Under the pieces are notes generated by a model. It was not told the origin of the DNA, made no database searches, and saw nothing but the letters and a program-made list of their open reading frames with translations. This document shows positions 23,742-37,400 of a stretch of DNA of 64,000 nucleotides, in pieces. Within the stretch, counting starts at the first letter, position 1; the number at the start of each line of letters is the position of its first letter. The DNA comes from Cyclina sinensis. Its lineage: Eukaryota > Mollusca > Bivalvia > Venerida > Veneridae. The translations under genes and the position numbers were made by a program. The stretch is from assembly GCA_012932295.1 (NCBI GenBank), contig JAAONU010000019.1, forward strand, positions 21,151,908 through 21,215,907, written 5' to 3'.

Positions 23742-26700
23742 ATGATGGCATCTCCTGTATCTGTGAGGGGAGTTGAGGATGCCGAGGAGTTTGATGAAGC
23801 AGCTAGACCAGCAGCCTTGTACTGTAAACCAGTCACACTCCAGGAATTTGAAGACCAAGCTGAAAAAGAAACCGAAAAAGCACTAAATGTAATTTGTTTA
23901 CAGTATTATGTAAACCAGCCTAGACTTTGACTAATTATTCAAGGAATAAAAGCCAGTTTACAGTGTTATTACCTTTACTTACTTAGAACTGGAACTGACA
24001 TTTTCTGGTTCAGTGATTATTACTTTTAGTAAAGTTACAGGCCTTGACTTGTCCAAATTTGAACACATATATGTGGGCATTTCTTCATAACCAACTGTCC
24101 GATTTTGACAAAAATTAAAAGGAATGATTGTAAGCAAGTGTAGTTACAAGTATTATCAGTGTTCCGGTCAGCTGATTTTTAATGGAGTTAGGAGCCTTAA
24201 TATTTCCAAATTTAAACACATATGGGTATATCTCAATAACGGCCTGTAGGACTTTGATGAAACTTCACAGGAATGATTGTTAGCAAGTGTAGTTATGGGT
24301 ATTGTTCATGTGTTACAGTCGGCTGATTTTTAGTGGTATTGTGGCCCTTGATTTTTCCAAATTTGAATTCATTTAGGCATATGTCTGTAACCGCTGATTG
24401 GATTTTTAGGAAACTTCACAGGAATGAATATGAGTGAGAGTGGTTATGCATGTTATCGTCTTCTGGTCGGATGAATTTATACAAAGTTATAGCCCTTGAT
24501 TTGTCGAATACAATTGGGCATATCTCCCTAACTGCTGGTTAGATTTTGACGAAACTTCACAGAAATAATCATAAGCAAGTGTAGTAATGCATAATGATAT
24601 TTTTGGCTTATACTTGGTGGACAAATTTTAGCTGCCCTTCTATTATTTGTATATTATCAGTTTTAGTTTACAGGCCAATGACCTAACTGAATGATTAAAT
24701 CTTCCTTGAAGGGTTTTAAGTCATTTCTATAAGTGTGAAGACCTAAATTTTATAAATCGTCAGTAGCTGACTTCTCTCTCATCTTGACAAAATCAAAGTG
24801 AAATCCAAAGAATGAACTGTATGGTGAAATAAGTATTGCTTGGAACTGATCATAATCTGATACCCACAGTTATTGATCTTACAACACCAGGTGATGGGAA
24901 CTGATTATTTTTAAAGCACCTAACAGAAGCAGGCAGAAACTATTTTATAAATATTTTGTATAAGTGTAAGTAGTCTCAGTGTATTCATGTGCAAGTCTTT
25001 TAGTATGGGTTAAGATCTAAGGCTGAAGAAATGGTATTTATATGGAGCGTATCCTTTTGAGCATTTCAGGACTTGATGGGCTACCTAGACACACATAAAG
25101 AAGAGGTTACACATCTCCTAAAGAAAAAGAAGAGACAAGACCTAGAGACTGCTGGTTTACTCTCCTTTGTGAAAGTAAGTAGAAGTCTTGAATGGTAGGA
25201 CTGTCAAAATGTGTCAATTAATAGATACACTTCCAGTAAGGAGAAGCGAATGTTGAAGCATACATCTCACTCGAGGAAGGCAAAATAAATGCTGTCAGGG
25301 GATGGCCTTTTTAAAAAGAGGGTCCTGTCAAATAAACTTCATAAAAGGGTTGGTCCATTTTGGAAGTGCCTTCCTGGGGTAGGATACATGACATCAACAT
25401 ATCAACATATACATTGTATATGTTTTACTGAAATAGACCAAATGTTAATTAATTAAGTGACCACTATTAGTATACAGTATACTGAATCTTTATTCCTGAT
25501 AGTTAACTCAGAAGACCAAATATCTTATAGTATATTGTAGGGTTAGTCCACTGCATGGCAGAGTGGTTACTTGTATTCCAGAGCAATCTGTGATTGATTG
25601 ACTACTATGGTTTAGTACGAAAATATGAAAAAAATTATGGTTTCTTTGAGTCTAAATTATTCATATGTAGTGGTAATAAATATTCATAATCATGTTTTTA
25701 GGTGAAGATGTATGACATGATACATGGTGAGAACAGTCCACTAGTGAAAGTGACAGAGACAGAGAGGGACAGACACCTTCAGGATCTCAAATACAACATG
25801 AAGAAGGCTTTTGATTACTCTCTTGGTACTGTACTTCTTATGCTTGTACAAACATTAACTTTGTCATCCAGCTGTGCACGTTTACTGTCCTTTTTTGTAA
25901 TTTATCTAAGAAATAGAGTACATTTAGTTGTTCTCATATTTATTGTTTGTATAGAAAATATTTGTTTTTGTATTTAGCATATGTGTTAGCAGAAATGAAG
26001 AGATATTTCTAAACTAATGAGTTGGTAGCTTTGGTGCAGGAAATATTTTAGTATTCTATGTAAATTCAGTACCCAACATTTAAGAACAGTCAGAGAATTA
26101 TAGATTTAGAAGTCAAGAAGAGCAGATCAGTCATATCCATGTCTGATCTGCTTGTGAAACCCAAAAACCAGCTTGATATTAAGGTTACTATGAAAGTTCA
26201 CTGAAATCTGATAAAAGATTGCTGAGAAATGGTGTGGAAAAATTTGTTTTCAAAGAAAGTGATGTGACCCAAGTATAGCCCCAATTTACTTTAATATTAT
26301 GGGATAAAGTTATATATTAGAAAGCACTACCTTCAGAAACCAAAGGAAGAAGAACATCTAAGCGACTGGAAGAGAAGAGACTACGTAAAGCACAGGACCC
26401 GAGTTCAACTCCCAACAGAAAAGTACAGACATCTTCAGTACCATCAGCACCCCCACCCCCTCCTCCCCCACCTGTACCTCCTTTTGTACAAGAATCAACA
26501 TGTCAGTTAAGAGTACAGGCCAGGAAACCCCTCACACCCATACAGAACAGACTGAATCAGGTATAATTTATACAGTATTTATCCTAACTTCCTCTTTTAG
26601 CACCACCAGTGCTTTTGATATATTGATCTATTTGATAATTTACCCTAGCTTGTTGTGGTATAACTGAACAAGCTTTTCACAAATTTTATTTATTGCTTGA

Positions 26701-29700
26701 TAATTTGTGAAATTCATCATAATGGAAACAGTCACTTAATGCAAGAGTTGTTACTGGTAGTCACTAACATTGGTTGAACTCTGACATATTTTGCATGGTC
26801 TGGTCTTGTATGAGACTTTCTGGGAAGGGTAATTCGGGAATATATAATTGAAGTAAGTTACAAATATCTTAGCTTAAAAACGCCTTACAGTTAATTAGTA
26901 TTTTGATTAGCATAGCATTATTGGACAAATGGTATTGTAAAAACTTTGTTGAGTAGTGTATCCTCTTCACATGAAAACAAAAATCTCTTCACATAAAAAA
27001 GAAACTTAGAACGATTGTTTTACATGTTTCCATTCTAGAAAAAGAACTATGGTTATATATACTCTAACAGCATACTTGCCTGTATACTGTCAAGGTAATA
27101 AGAAAGAGTAGTTCTTTGACAGGTTTGCTTGATTCTTGTTATAAAATTGTGATGGATTTTGTACATGTATTTTTTTGTTAAATATTGAATTTATTTTTTT
27201 TCTTCTGACAGGGAAAGACACCAAATACAAAAAAGACAAACAGACAGGAAGTTGATGAGTAAGTTACTTTTACATATAACACGTAGCAAATTTAAAGCAT
27301 GACACTAGAGTTTCTGAAATAAACATTATACAGTATCAAAAGAAAGACAGTATGATGCTTGTCACATGAAATAAGCAGATTAAGACAGGCTTGTTTGCAG
27401 CATCCTGTGGTTGTATGTGATTTCAGTTAATCAGAAGCTGTAAATGGAGCACTCTCCAAGGTGAAATCTGTGTTTCCTAAGATTGTTTCATCCAAGTTTG
27501 AACAAGTATTAGATGTAAATACAAACTGATTTCATAACTGATAGGCATTTAATTAATCATTGATTCACCAGGTAATAGACACAATTAGCAGAGAAAGGTA
27601 TGGAGTGAAACACCTGTATGAATGCAGTTTACTTACCCCCCAGATAGAATATCTGGGGCTATATTGGATTCATGTGCGTTGGTTGGTAGGTCAGTTCATA
27701 GACATAATTTGTCGAGACTGTTTCACAGCAACTGTTACTCAGATTTTAAAAATACTTTGCAAGAATCAAAAGTATGAATTCTAGTTGTGCATGTCATTTT
27801 CACATTCCACTCCGATGATTTTTCATTGAGTTATGGCCCTTAGGTTTTTATTACACATCAGTTTGCCCAGACATTTTCTCATCAACTATTATCCCTAGTT
27901 GTGTTGTGTTCAACTGCCATAATTTTTCATTGAGTAATGGCCCTTTGATTTCTTTTAACATATAATTGAGGCAAAATTGATGAGATGACTATGTCAAGGC
28001 AGTATATGGGGGAATTCATCTTGTTAAGTGATAGCTCTTGTTTGATGTGTGTTAGCCTTGCACCAAAGAAGAACAAGGCAATGTGGCTTTAATTTTGTAA
28101 GGCATAATAATAAATGTCTGTATTCAAAAGAAAACAAAATCTATCATTTTGAATTCAAAGAAGACAAATTTACACTTTCATCCATTTTTCATGTAGCTTT
28201 TTAAACATTTTTTGGACAAGTATTTCTGTAATCAAACTCACAACAATAACAAGTTCCTTACTGATTGAACTTTTGTTTTCAGCTAATAACAGCTTTATTT
28301 TGACAAACAAGTTCTTGTGATTCAAGTATCCAGCCAAAAGTAACTGACTTAAAATTCCGTATGAAAATATTGGTACGTCTTTGTGGTATTGTTTTCAATT
28401 TTTTCTTAGTATTCTTGGAAAAACTCCCCAACTGGACTGTTCCTTGACTAGTCTTCACCAAGAGCTGCTTTCCTCTAACCCATGGAAGAGACTCAAGTGT
28501 GTGGATGAAAACAGGTATGTCTTTACTAGTAGTTGTTGGTATACTTTTGTAACCTGGGTGTTTGTGGAAGGCACAGCTTAAAAAGAATCACCACATATCT
28601 TGTGTACACTACAGCTCAATATAGACTTAGTGTTTAATAGATTCAAAAGAAACTTTCCATATTGAAACAATGACAATGACCAATATATATGTTTGGTGCT
28701 AATCCAATCTTGTGATGCAAAACTTTCTGTTTTTAGCTCACCTGAGCACAGCACTGGTGAGCTTTTCGCATTGTTGAGTGTCCATTGTCCATCATCCACA
28801 ATCAGTTTGTTAACACTCTAGTGGTTATATTGTTTACCCCATTATCATGTAAGTTGATAAATGATTGTCTCAATAAGATCTTGAACAAGTTCTGATATGG
28901 GTCATGTTGGACTGAAAACTAGGTCACAAAAAACCTTGTTAACACTCTAGATGTCACAGTTTTTGTTCTTATGACATGAAAACTTCTCAGAATATTTCTT
29001 GATATCTAGGTCAAGTTTGAATATGGGTCATCCTAGGTGAAAAGAGGCTACATTTTGTTTCCAAATTTCATTAAAATTTATTGGAATGATTGTTCAGGTG
29101 ATATCTAGATCAAGTTCGAATATAGGTCATTTTGAGTCAAAAACTAGGTAACTTGGTCAAAACATAGAAAAACCTTGTTAACACTCTAAAGGCAACATTT
29201 TATGTTCAAATGGCAATAAAATTTGTCAAAATATTTGTTTTTATGATATTTAGGTCTAAATTGAATAGATGTCATTTTGGATCTCTTGATTGTATCTAGA
29301 CCAAGTTCGAATATGGGTAATCTTGAGTCAAAAACTTGGTCACAGGATCAAAACAAAGAAAAACGTTAACACTCTAGAGGCTACATTTTCATTCTAAATG
29401 TCAAGAAAATTAGGTCATGGGGTCATAAGATGAGAAAAACCCTGTTAGCACTCTAGAGGCTACATTTTCTTTCATTATGTCATGAAAATTTGTCAGAATG
29501 AATGCCTTGATGATATCTAGGTCAGGTTTGATTATTGATCATCTTCAAAAACTAGGTCATGGGGTCAAAACATGGATTTACCTTGTTAACACTCTAGAGG
29601 CCACATTTTCTTTCCAAATGTCATGAAATTTTATCAGAATCGTTGTCTTGATTATATCTCGATCATATTTAAATATGGGTCATCTGGGGTCGAAAACTAG

Positions 29701-32071
29701 GTCATGGAGTGAAAACACAAAACATGAAAACTTGTCAGAATATTTGTCTTGGTGATCTCTAGGTCGAGTTTGAATATGTGTCTTCTTGTTGCCTGAACCA
29801 ACCTCATCCCATCATGGGTTCCAGAGTTATGGCCCCTTAACAGTAGGATGCAGTTGAACATTTAAGGGCCATGATGGCCCTCTTGTTCACAAGTGCAAAG
29901 TGACAATAATATCTTTTTAGCTCCACTTTTCGAAGAAAAAAGTGGAGGTATTGTCATGAACCCTCTCGTCAGCATTGGTTTACCTTTTTGTTAAGGTCCT
30001 TTTTCTCAGAAACTATCAAAGCTTTTTACTAAATATTCATGATACATGTTCACTATCAAAATAATATATAATTTCTAAAGGGCAGGTAACCCTAAAATTT
30101 ATTATTGCAAAGTTATGCCCCTTTCTCAACTTAGAATTTCTTTGTTAACTTTTTGTTAATGTCCATTTCTCAAAAAGTGTCAAAGATATTCCCTTCAAAC
30201 TTGGAATACTTGATCATCAGCGAGACCCCTACAAAGATTGTTGGCACCCATGTCCCTGGGGTCAAAATACCCCCCCCCCCCCCCCCCCCCCCACGCCCTT
30301 AAAAAAATTGTTTTTATGCCCCCACAAAGTGGGGAGCATATAGCGTTGCACTTGTCCGTCCGTACTTCTGTCCGTACGTCCCGAAATCTTGTGAACGCAA
30401 CTCCTCTTAAACCAGATGGCAGATTTTGCGTAAACTTCCAGGGATGAACAACCTTAATATGTAGATGGTAGTAAAGGAAGGACTTTTCGCTGCGACCAAA
30501 TTTAACAGAATTATGGCCCTTTGTTGATTTTTTCACTATATACTATGTAGAAATTTTGTGAATGCAACTCCTCTTAAACGGGATGGCAGATTTTGCTTAA
30601 ACTTCCAGGGATGAACAACCTTAATGTGTAGATGGAAGTAAAGGAAGGAATTTTTGCTGCGACCAAATTTAAGAGAATTATGGCCCTTTGTTGATTTTTT
30701 CACTATATACCATATAGAAATTTTGTGAACGCAACTCCTCTTAAACCTGATGGCAGATTTTGCTTAAACTTCCAGGGATGAACAACCTTAATGTGTAGAT
30801 GGAAGTAAAGAAAGGAATTTTTGCTGCGACCAAATTTAAGAGAATTATGGCCCTTTGTTGATTTTTTTCACTATATACCATATAGAAATTTTGTGAACGC
30901 AACTCCTCTTAAACTGGATGGCAGATTTTGCTTAAACTTCCAGGGATGAACAACCTTAATGTGTAGATGGTAGTAAAGGAAGGAATTTTCGCTGCGACCA
31001 AATTTAACAGAATTATGGCCCTTTGTTGATTTTTTCACTATATACTATGTAGAAATTTTGTGAATGCAACTCCTCTTAAACCGGATTGCTGATTTTGCTT
31101 AAACTTCCAGGGATGAACAACCTTAATATGTAGATGGTAGTAAAGGAAGGAATTTTTGCTGCGACCAAATTTAAGAGAATTATGGCCCTTTGTTGATTTT
31201 TTCACTATATACCATATAGAAATTTTGTGAACGCAACTCCTCTTAAACCGGATGGCAGATTTTGCTTAAACTTCCAGGGATGAACAACCTTAATGTGTAG
31301 ATGGAAGTAAAGGAAGGAATTTTTGCTGCGACCAAATTTAACAGAATTATGGCCCTTTGTTGATTTTTTCACTATATACCATATAAATAATTGAACATAT
31401 AAATTTTACATTTGTAATTTAATTTAACATGTACATAAGGTTACCTGTAGATCATTTTAGGTATATGTACAGAAAAAATCTTACATACAGGATATACATG
31501 CTCTTGTTTATGAGCACTTATGCATAGTGGGGGCATCCGTGTCCTATGGACACAGTTCTAGTTTCAACTTACATGAATAAGTACATGCCCTCCCACCCAC
31601 AGTTTTTTTCAGTTGGGCTTCTTATTTCACTTAGCTTATAATTTATTATCCAGCAGTGAGAAAAGAGGAGTGTGCTCTCCTCTTCAGCAAATATTTTTGA
31701 ATATAAGCACTCCATCTTTGCCAGTTAGGCTTACTTTGAAACAACACTCATAACATATTAAGAAGAAATTCAGTATCATATTAGTATTTAAAACTGTAAC
31801 AGGTAGCTTATTAAGCAGTGAAAGCATTCATGTTTAATTATGGCCTGTATCTTCCTAGATCTTGAGCAGAAACTGTTTTCACAGTTAATCAGTGTTCCAA
31901 ATTCTTAACAGGTCCCCAGGAGGTACGCCACTAAGGACCAGTCAAAAACCAGCAGTACCTGTGGAGCCCCTACACAGAGCCCTGTATGATAAGTTCAAGA
32001 ATGTTAGACTACCCAGTCCAGCCTGCAGTCCAAATACAACCATTACATCACCTGGAGAATTCACACCCTGA
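23742..32071 (+). CDS. PRR11: PRR11-like proline-rich protein
   Basis: Seven exons join in phase: 23742-23888 (with 5' leader from an acceptor at 23738), 25070-25174, 25702-25825, 26337-26560, 27212-27258, 28410-28514, 31912-32071. They encode 303 residues. The first part is charged and probably helical (residues 20-143: EFEDQAEKETEKALN, LLKKKKRQDLE, SKRLEEKRLRK). An eight-proline run lies at 164-171. The C-terminus has RSPGGTPLR (251-259) and LHRALYDKFKNVRLPSP, resembling the C-terminus of vertebrate PRR11, a cell-cycle-linked protein (human about 360 residues). The N-terminal half does not resemble PRR11 as I know it, so orthology is tentative. Several SP/TP sites suggest proline-directed kinase control (inference). 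The start is the first of two adjacent ATGs; coding exons further upstream cannot be excluded. Confidence 0.72.
24040..24640 (+). repeat. Four degenerate ~140-bp tandem units
   Basis: Units containing TTTTTCCAAATTTGAA, a run like GGAATGATTGTAAGCAAGTG, and TCGGCTGATTTTTA recur at about 140-bp spacing through the first intron of the PRR11-like gene. No flanking ends were recognised, so this looks like a decayed array of the pearl type. Confidence 0.6.
25252..25400 (-). repeat. Partial copy of the MITE at 32541-32721
   Basis: Words such as AAATGGACCAACC, GAAGTTTATTTG and TGCCTTCCT, read on one strand or the other, also occur in the MITE at 32541-32721, in inverted order. The ends are eroded. 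Confidence 0.4.
28735..29885 (-). repeat. Pearl/Helentron-like array, inverted, in a PRR11-like intron
   Basis: The left end reads AGCTCACCTGAGCACAG and the right end GGGCCATGATGGCCCTC, the mirror image of the element at 3020-5187. In between, a unit containing CTTGTTAACACTCTAGAGGC and CAAAAACTAGGTCA recurs at about 28945, 29180, 29365, 29440 and 29585. The core repeat differs in sequence from the 3020 element although the flanks are shared, so cores appear exchangeable. Confidence 0.7.
30240..31565 (+). repeat. Poly-C tract and second family array with six ~167-bp units
   Basis: A C-run of about 23 bases lies near 30270-30292. From about 30300 the array starts at TTTTTATGCCCCCACAAAGT and ends GGGGGCATCCGTGTCCTATG then GACACAGTTCTAGTTT. 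Units containing GCAACTCCTCTTAAACCGG and TTCCAGGGATGAACAACC begin near 30383, 30550, 30717, 30885, 31051 and 31217. They are highly alike, suggesting recent amplification or gene conversion. A fragment of another such element (AGCTCCACTTTTCGAAG) lies just upstream at about 29920. Confidence 0.75.
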
Positions 32072-32201
32072 AAACATTACCAAAGAAATGATGTACATAG
32101 GACAGATATTAAATATTATCTTAGTCAGAATTTAGTTGTGAAGTAGTTTGTAGATTAAAGAATGTGATTCACTATTAATTTACAAGGGGAAGTAATATTT
32201 T

Positions 32202-32207
32202 AATAAA
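32202..32207 (+). terminator. Likely poly(A) signal of the PRR11-like gene
   Basis: AATAAA lies 131 bp after the TGA stop. Further AATAAA hexamers at about 32406 and 32959 could give longer 3' UTRs. Confidence 0.5.
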
Positions 32208-32540
32208 TGCATGTACAGTTATTTTGACTTCCCTGATTTTTTTACAATTTTATTTTTGTCAAGACTGAAGAGTAAAATACAGTGCTTTATTAGGTATGTC
32301 ATGATGTAATATTATTTCTTATTCTGCATGTACTTTGAGTTCAGCACCATATTTTATCTCATTTAGGTAATTCACAGTTCATCAGTACAAAGAGACTTTT
32401 TAAACAATAAATTTTTATGTGCATTGTTAGAGATATTTTAGAAGTATTGTTTGTTATTATTGTCTTTAATTGTAAAAAGGACTTTCCTTTATTATTATCT
32501 TTTCAAGTTTCTTAAGAATGTACTTGATTTTGCTTTTTTA

Positions 32541-32721
32541 GGGCCATTCCAGTAAATCATACACCCCACCCAATGAAGGCACTTGCAAAATGGACTAACT
32601 TCTTTTTGAAGTTTATTTGCCAAGAAAAGACCCCCAACCCCATTCAATAAGAAGACTGCCCCTGATAGAATTCTTTACTTTGCCTTCCTAGGGTGGGATA
32701 TATGTTTTACTGGAATGGCCC
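32541..32721. mobile_element. Short MITE with 15-bp terminal inverted repeats
   Basis: GGGCCATTCCAGTAAA at 32541 is mirrored by TTTACTGGAATGGCCC ending at 32721, with TTA on both outer sides. The 181-bp insert has no coding capacity and lies in or after the 3' UTR of the PRR11-like gene. Confidence 0.75.
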
Positions 32722-34078
32722 TTAGAGTTAATAGTTTGATTCTAAGTACTAGTAATCCTTCTACAGTGTTTATTTGTAGAGGGTTAAGAACATTTTTTAT
32801 TGATTCTTTGCAGCACTGAATCTTAAAACTGTATCCTGAGGGGTGAATACAAAAAGTGGCATCCGCGTCTTCATTTTAGCACTTTGATGAATTCACCCCT
32901 TTATTTCCTCTGTACACAGATACAGTTTTGCATTTATAATTAGATATGAGGTTGACATAATAAAATGTTTTCTTTTGTTTCAAATGTCCTTAGATTATTT
33001 AATTTTCTTCACTTTTATGCACACCTTTCCTGATAGAATGAAATGTGTTATTATGATTTGATATGTATTTTTAATGTGATTAAATCGGTATTGCACAGAT
33101 GACCACATTATTTTTGTTTCATCACCATATATTACATTGTATAATCATCAAAGCTTATTGTCTGTGTAAGCACCGAGTGTTCGTACACTGTACTTCATTT
33201 AACATTAATAAATTACAATTACCGGATGCCAAGTGTGTTACTTGTAAATGTATTCCAAGTATATAAGGCCCTCCATGTTATGATTCTAGTAATATTGCTT
33301 GAAAGATTATCCAATGTCTGGTTGTAAATATTCTATATTTTTTCTGGCCTTTAATCGGCTTGCCGAAGTAATGTCTTACAGATAACTGGTTGTGACAGTG
33401 CTTTGATTATTCAAAGCAGCTGAACTGCTTAACCCAATATTAATCTTGTATGGGTCTGTCACAGTAATATTAACCACTTACTGAAGTCCCTAGGAATCAC
33501 TTGGTTGTTATGGAAGTGCAAATTTAGGTTTGAGATACTGTAGTCCATTTCATTTAATGTAGATATATTTAAAGGAATTCCTGGATCAGGAATAAAATAT
33601 GTAAAGTTTGAATTCAAAAATAATTTATTCAAAGAGCATTTAACCGAATACTGTTTATTTAATGGTTCTTTTGTCATCCTTCAATTGATAAATCAAATAA
33701 AATACATGTATAAAAGCACCAAATGTAATATTATTCCATTAAGTAAGAATTAATTCACTGTGTCATGACCAATGTTAAAGATGTGAATATACAAAGTTCC
33801 TGGAAGAAGTACAGCTGGCACTTTCAAATAAAAAATTATAGTGACAAGTGCTTAAAGATACAGCTAAGAAGATAAGCTCATTCAGTAACAAGTATTTATC
33901 CTAGGAAAGTTTCATCTTTAGATGTCTCTCATCTATAAACTTGTTTCCCTGTTCCAGCAAACACTGAGTTGATGCATATGAAACAGACCATGTTGGGCTT
34001 TTAAGGATGAATATTACCCTTATACTGTCATCGTCAGAAACCCACGTTCGATCCATTCCATTTCACTCTATTTATCTA
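32722..34078. other. Spacer between PRR11-like and OGFOD2 3' ends
   Basis: Both neighbouring genes end towards this AT-rich spacer. On the minus strand AATAAA hexamers at about 33654-33659 and 33624-33629 could end the OGFOD2 transcript. No exon was recognised. Confidence 0.4.
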
Positions 34079-34380
34079 CCGTGGGACAATTGGTTGGTAG
34101 AAATTTCGTACTCATGAATAATTCATTACCTACTTTCATTGGTTTCCGGAAGATTTCCCTTACGCAATCTCAGCCAATGAAAGTACTCGTTACAATTTGC
34201 CTTTCGCACCCATGTTTAAATCTTGGGAAATACCTCTATTTTAAGTTACTTGTCATTATTCATACTCTTCACACTGAAGAGTATCTATTTGTATTGCGGA
34301 ATCTCATTCGACAAGGAGTTACTTCCCTTTGCTAATAAATATTCATGAAAACGAATAATCTGCAGTCAATTATCCCACGG
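34079..34380. mobile_element. 302-bp MITE with TA duplication
   Basis: CCGTGGGACAATTG at the left and CAATTATCCCACGG at the right are inverted with one mismatch, and TA flanks both sides (34077-34078 and 34381-34382). A TA duplication is usual for Tc1/mariner-type elements. It lies about 95 bp past the OGFOD2 stop, probably inside the 3' UTR. Confidence 0.75.
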
Positions 34381-34473
34381 TACATAATGTAGTTGTGCGG
34401 AATATGTACCGGGGGTCACCGACGATGTATATTGTATAACCAAACAATAACCGTACATTAGTATGCAAACAAA

Positions 34474-37400
34474 TCAAGTAACACAGCATACATCCACAGT
34501 CTTTGGTCTTGTAAAGCCATCACCATATCCTACAGTTTCCTGTAGATCTGGTACATTATCACACATAGGACAATTCTTATTTCTCACACAAGAAGCTCTC
34601 ATCCACAGAATCAAGTTATACCTCTCCCCTGAGGTAACTGGCAGTGCTCCATGCATATGCTGTCCTCTGTGAAGCAAACCCATCATGGGCTTGTGTTCAA
34701 ATTCCTTCCAACAGTTTTGAGGACAATTTTCATTCCTCATTGCACCAAAATATAGATTGCCTCCAGTATATGCTTCTTTCTGTGATAACGCTACATTGAG
34801 TGTGACCTCAGCGTTGTCATAGTGAAGGTTAAGATCAGTGTCTTCACCATCTTTGTACTTGACTATAAACACCTTGTGGGAGTCTAGGTCAACCCCACCA
34901 ATATCTGGGAACAGTAGTTTAGTGACTGGTGTTAAATACAACTGTCGAAGAGTTGTGAAGAATGGATCAAAACCAAGTTCATCTAGAAGCACCTGCAAAT
35001 CAATATTCACTTTATTCATGCAACACATAATTTACAATTGCTGTCATTATGGAAACCACTTGATAGCAATGGTGTACAAGAAATGCCAAAACAGGCAACT
35101 ATATTTTCACTTTTACGCAACTAATGAAAACTTGTTTTCTTTCAAAAATAGATATTTAAGTTACTGAAGTGAGCTTTAGTTAACTCTTAACATATTAAAT
35201 GTATAACTTCATTGTTATGTTTTCTGTTTTATGACAAATTAAACCACTTGAATAAGGTATAAATTTTATTTAACCAACTGTAATTCTTGTTCAAATCAAT
35301 AAAGAACCTAGTTTTTGATATGCATGTCAAGTATTGCTGATCCTCTCTACTACTTGATATTATCTGCAGTTATATCTATAACATACATACCCCATACTTG
35401 TTCATTGTGTTAGGTCTTCCTTTTGGAAGGCTACTGTTTTCAAAATGCTGAATCTCTGTCAGGAACATTCTGCAGAACTCCTCTGTGAAAACTGGTATGA
35501 CATATGCTCTGGAAACTGAGAAGATGAAAATACTTGTGATAGGAATGTCAAAATCCATGAAAGAATGGTTATACCTAATAAAACTGGATAAAATCTTTAT
35601 CATTTACTGTAAGAGACACACTATGAAACAGTCTCTTAATTTTGTCTAATCTACCATGACTGATCCAAACAGTTACAAGAATTTATCTAAGGTTTAGAAC
35701 CCAAGACTCATTGAGGTAACTTGTCACTAATCTATTCAACACAAAAAGTTATCTTTTCTGAATCATAACTCCAAACACACTGTTTTAAGCAGTAAGAGTG
35801 ACATTGCTTGAAAAGTGATGAAACTGCGATGTAACTCTTTAAGACTAAAAAAACTCAACAATTTTTAATCAGGTTTTGGAAAATTTGTTATTTTTAACAT
35901 TCTCTGAACACAATTTAATTTAAGAAAATAACAAGCTGGATGAAAGTCATAAAGAGCTATCTATCTGTACAGCCTTTTCTTCAATTGTTTAAGTTTAAAA
36001 CTTCAACCATAAACTACAAATGAAAAACTTACTGTCGGTCTCTTTTATATAATCAAATACTCCTTCAAATATGGCATCATCTTCCTTACAGTACTGTACT
36101 AATTCTAGAAACTTAGGTGACAGGAATTTTTCCTATAAAAAAGGGCATTTCTTCATTAGACCAGAGTAGTTTATGATTATGTTTATGATTTCAAGGGGTG
36201 GTACTGTTGGTTTCTCTTTAAAGGGAATCACTCCAGAAGTAACCAACAATATACTTAATATGGTCTATACTGGCTCATTCTTTACAAATTGGAAAATAAC
36301 TGATTTAATGTAAAGAAAAACATATGATAAACATGAAATCGGTAGAACAGATGGATGCTCCCCGAATAAATGCCAATTCCAAAAGGGCTATTGTTTAATA
36401 TGTATTTTTTTTTAAAGTATGAAAAATAACAAAGGGCAATAACTCCTAAATTATGCAAAATAAAGTTACGATTCTTGCATGCTGCACTTCTCCTCATAGA
36501 GATCTATCTACCAATAAAGTTTCATGTTAATATCTCTTATACTTTGTGAGTTATGCCCTGGACAAAAAATAAGTATGAGAAATTTCAAAAGGCAATAACT
36601 GAAAAATTAATAAAGCAAGAGTTATGGTTCTTGTGCACTGCACTGCTCACCAATGAGATCTATCTACTTACAAAGTTTCAAGTTGATAACTCTTATACTT
36701 TGTGAGATATGCCCCGGACAAAAAATAAGTATAAGAAATTTCAAAGGGCAATAACTCAAAAATTAATAAAGCAAGAGTAATGGTTCTTGTGCACTGCACT
36801 GCTCCTTAATGAGATCTAACTACCTATGAAGTTTGTTCTTGATATCTCTCATAGTTTATGTGATATGCTCCGGACAAAATTATGACAGACAGATGAACGG
36901 ACGGACAGGTGGACAAAGCGGCAACTATATGCTCGCCCTTCGGGGAGCATAAAAATGACTCCTTAGGGCACACAGACAATAAGAAAGTGTTCATTTATAA
37001 TAAATCGCTATCCATCCACAAAACTATACAACAACTCTCTTTATAGAGTGGCATTCATGCATAAAGTTGAGTGATTATTCTTTAAATGATTCACTGACAC
37101 CTTGAAATATGGTCAGGATTTATTCTGTATCATTCAGTTTTATATGAAACTGATGGTAATGTAATGCTAGTAATTTCAGGGTAACCCCCTCTGCCTCTTT
37201 ATCATCTCTAAATTACTGCTTGAATTTGTTCGAAAAAGAATATCTTTTGTATAGCCTGGAAAGCAGTGTAGAATGGTGGCAACAGACAATTCTCTGGCAG
37301 TATGCTGTCTCATAGAAGCAGGTCAGATTACCTGTAAGGTATATATGTCAGGTAGTAATGCCTTATAGGACTTCTCTATGGTTTTTCTCCTTTCTAAGCT

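Noticed and set aside
30195..30536. 113-codon minus-strand ORF with poly-Gly
   Set aside because: The glycine run is the translated poly-C tract and the rest is the start of a tandem array.
34838..35167. 109-codon plus-strand ORF
   Set aside because: It is mostly antisense to the last OGFOD2 exon and has no recognisable domain.
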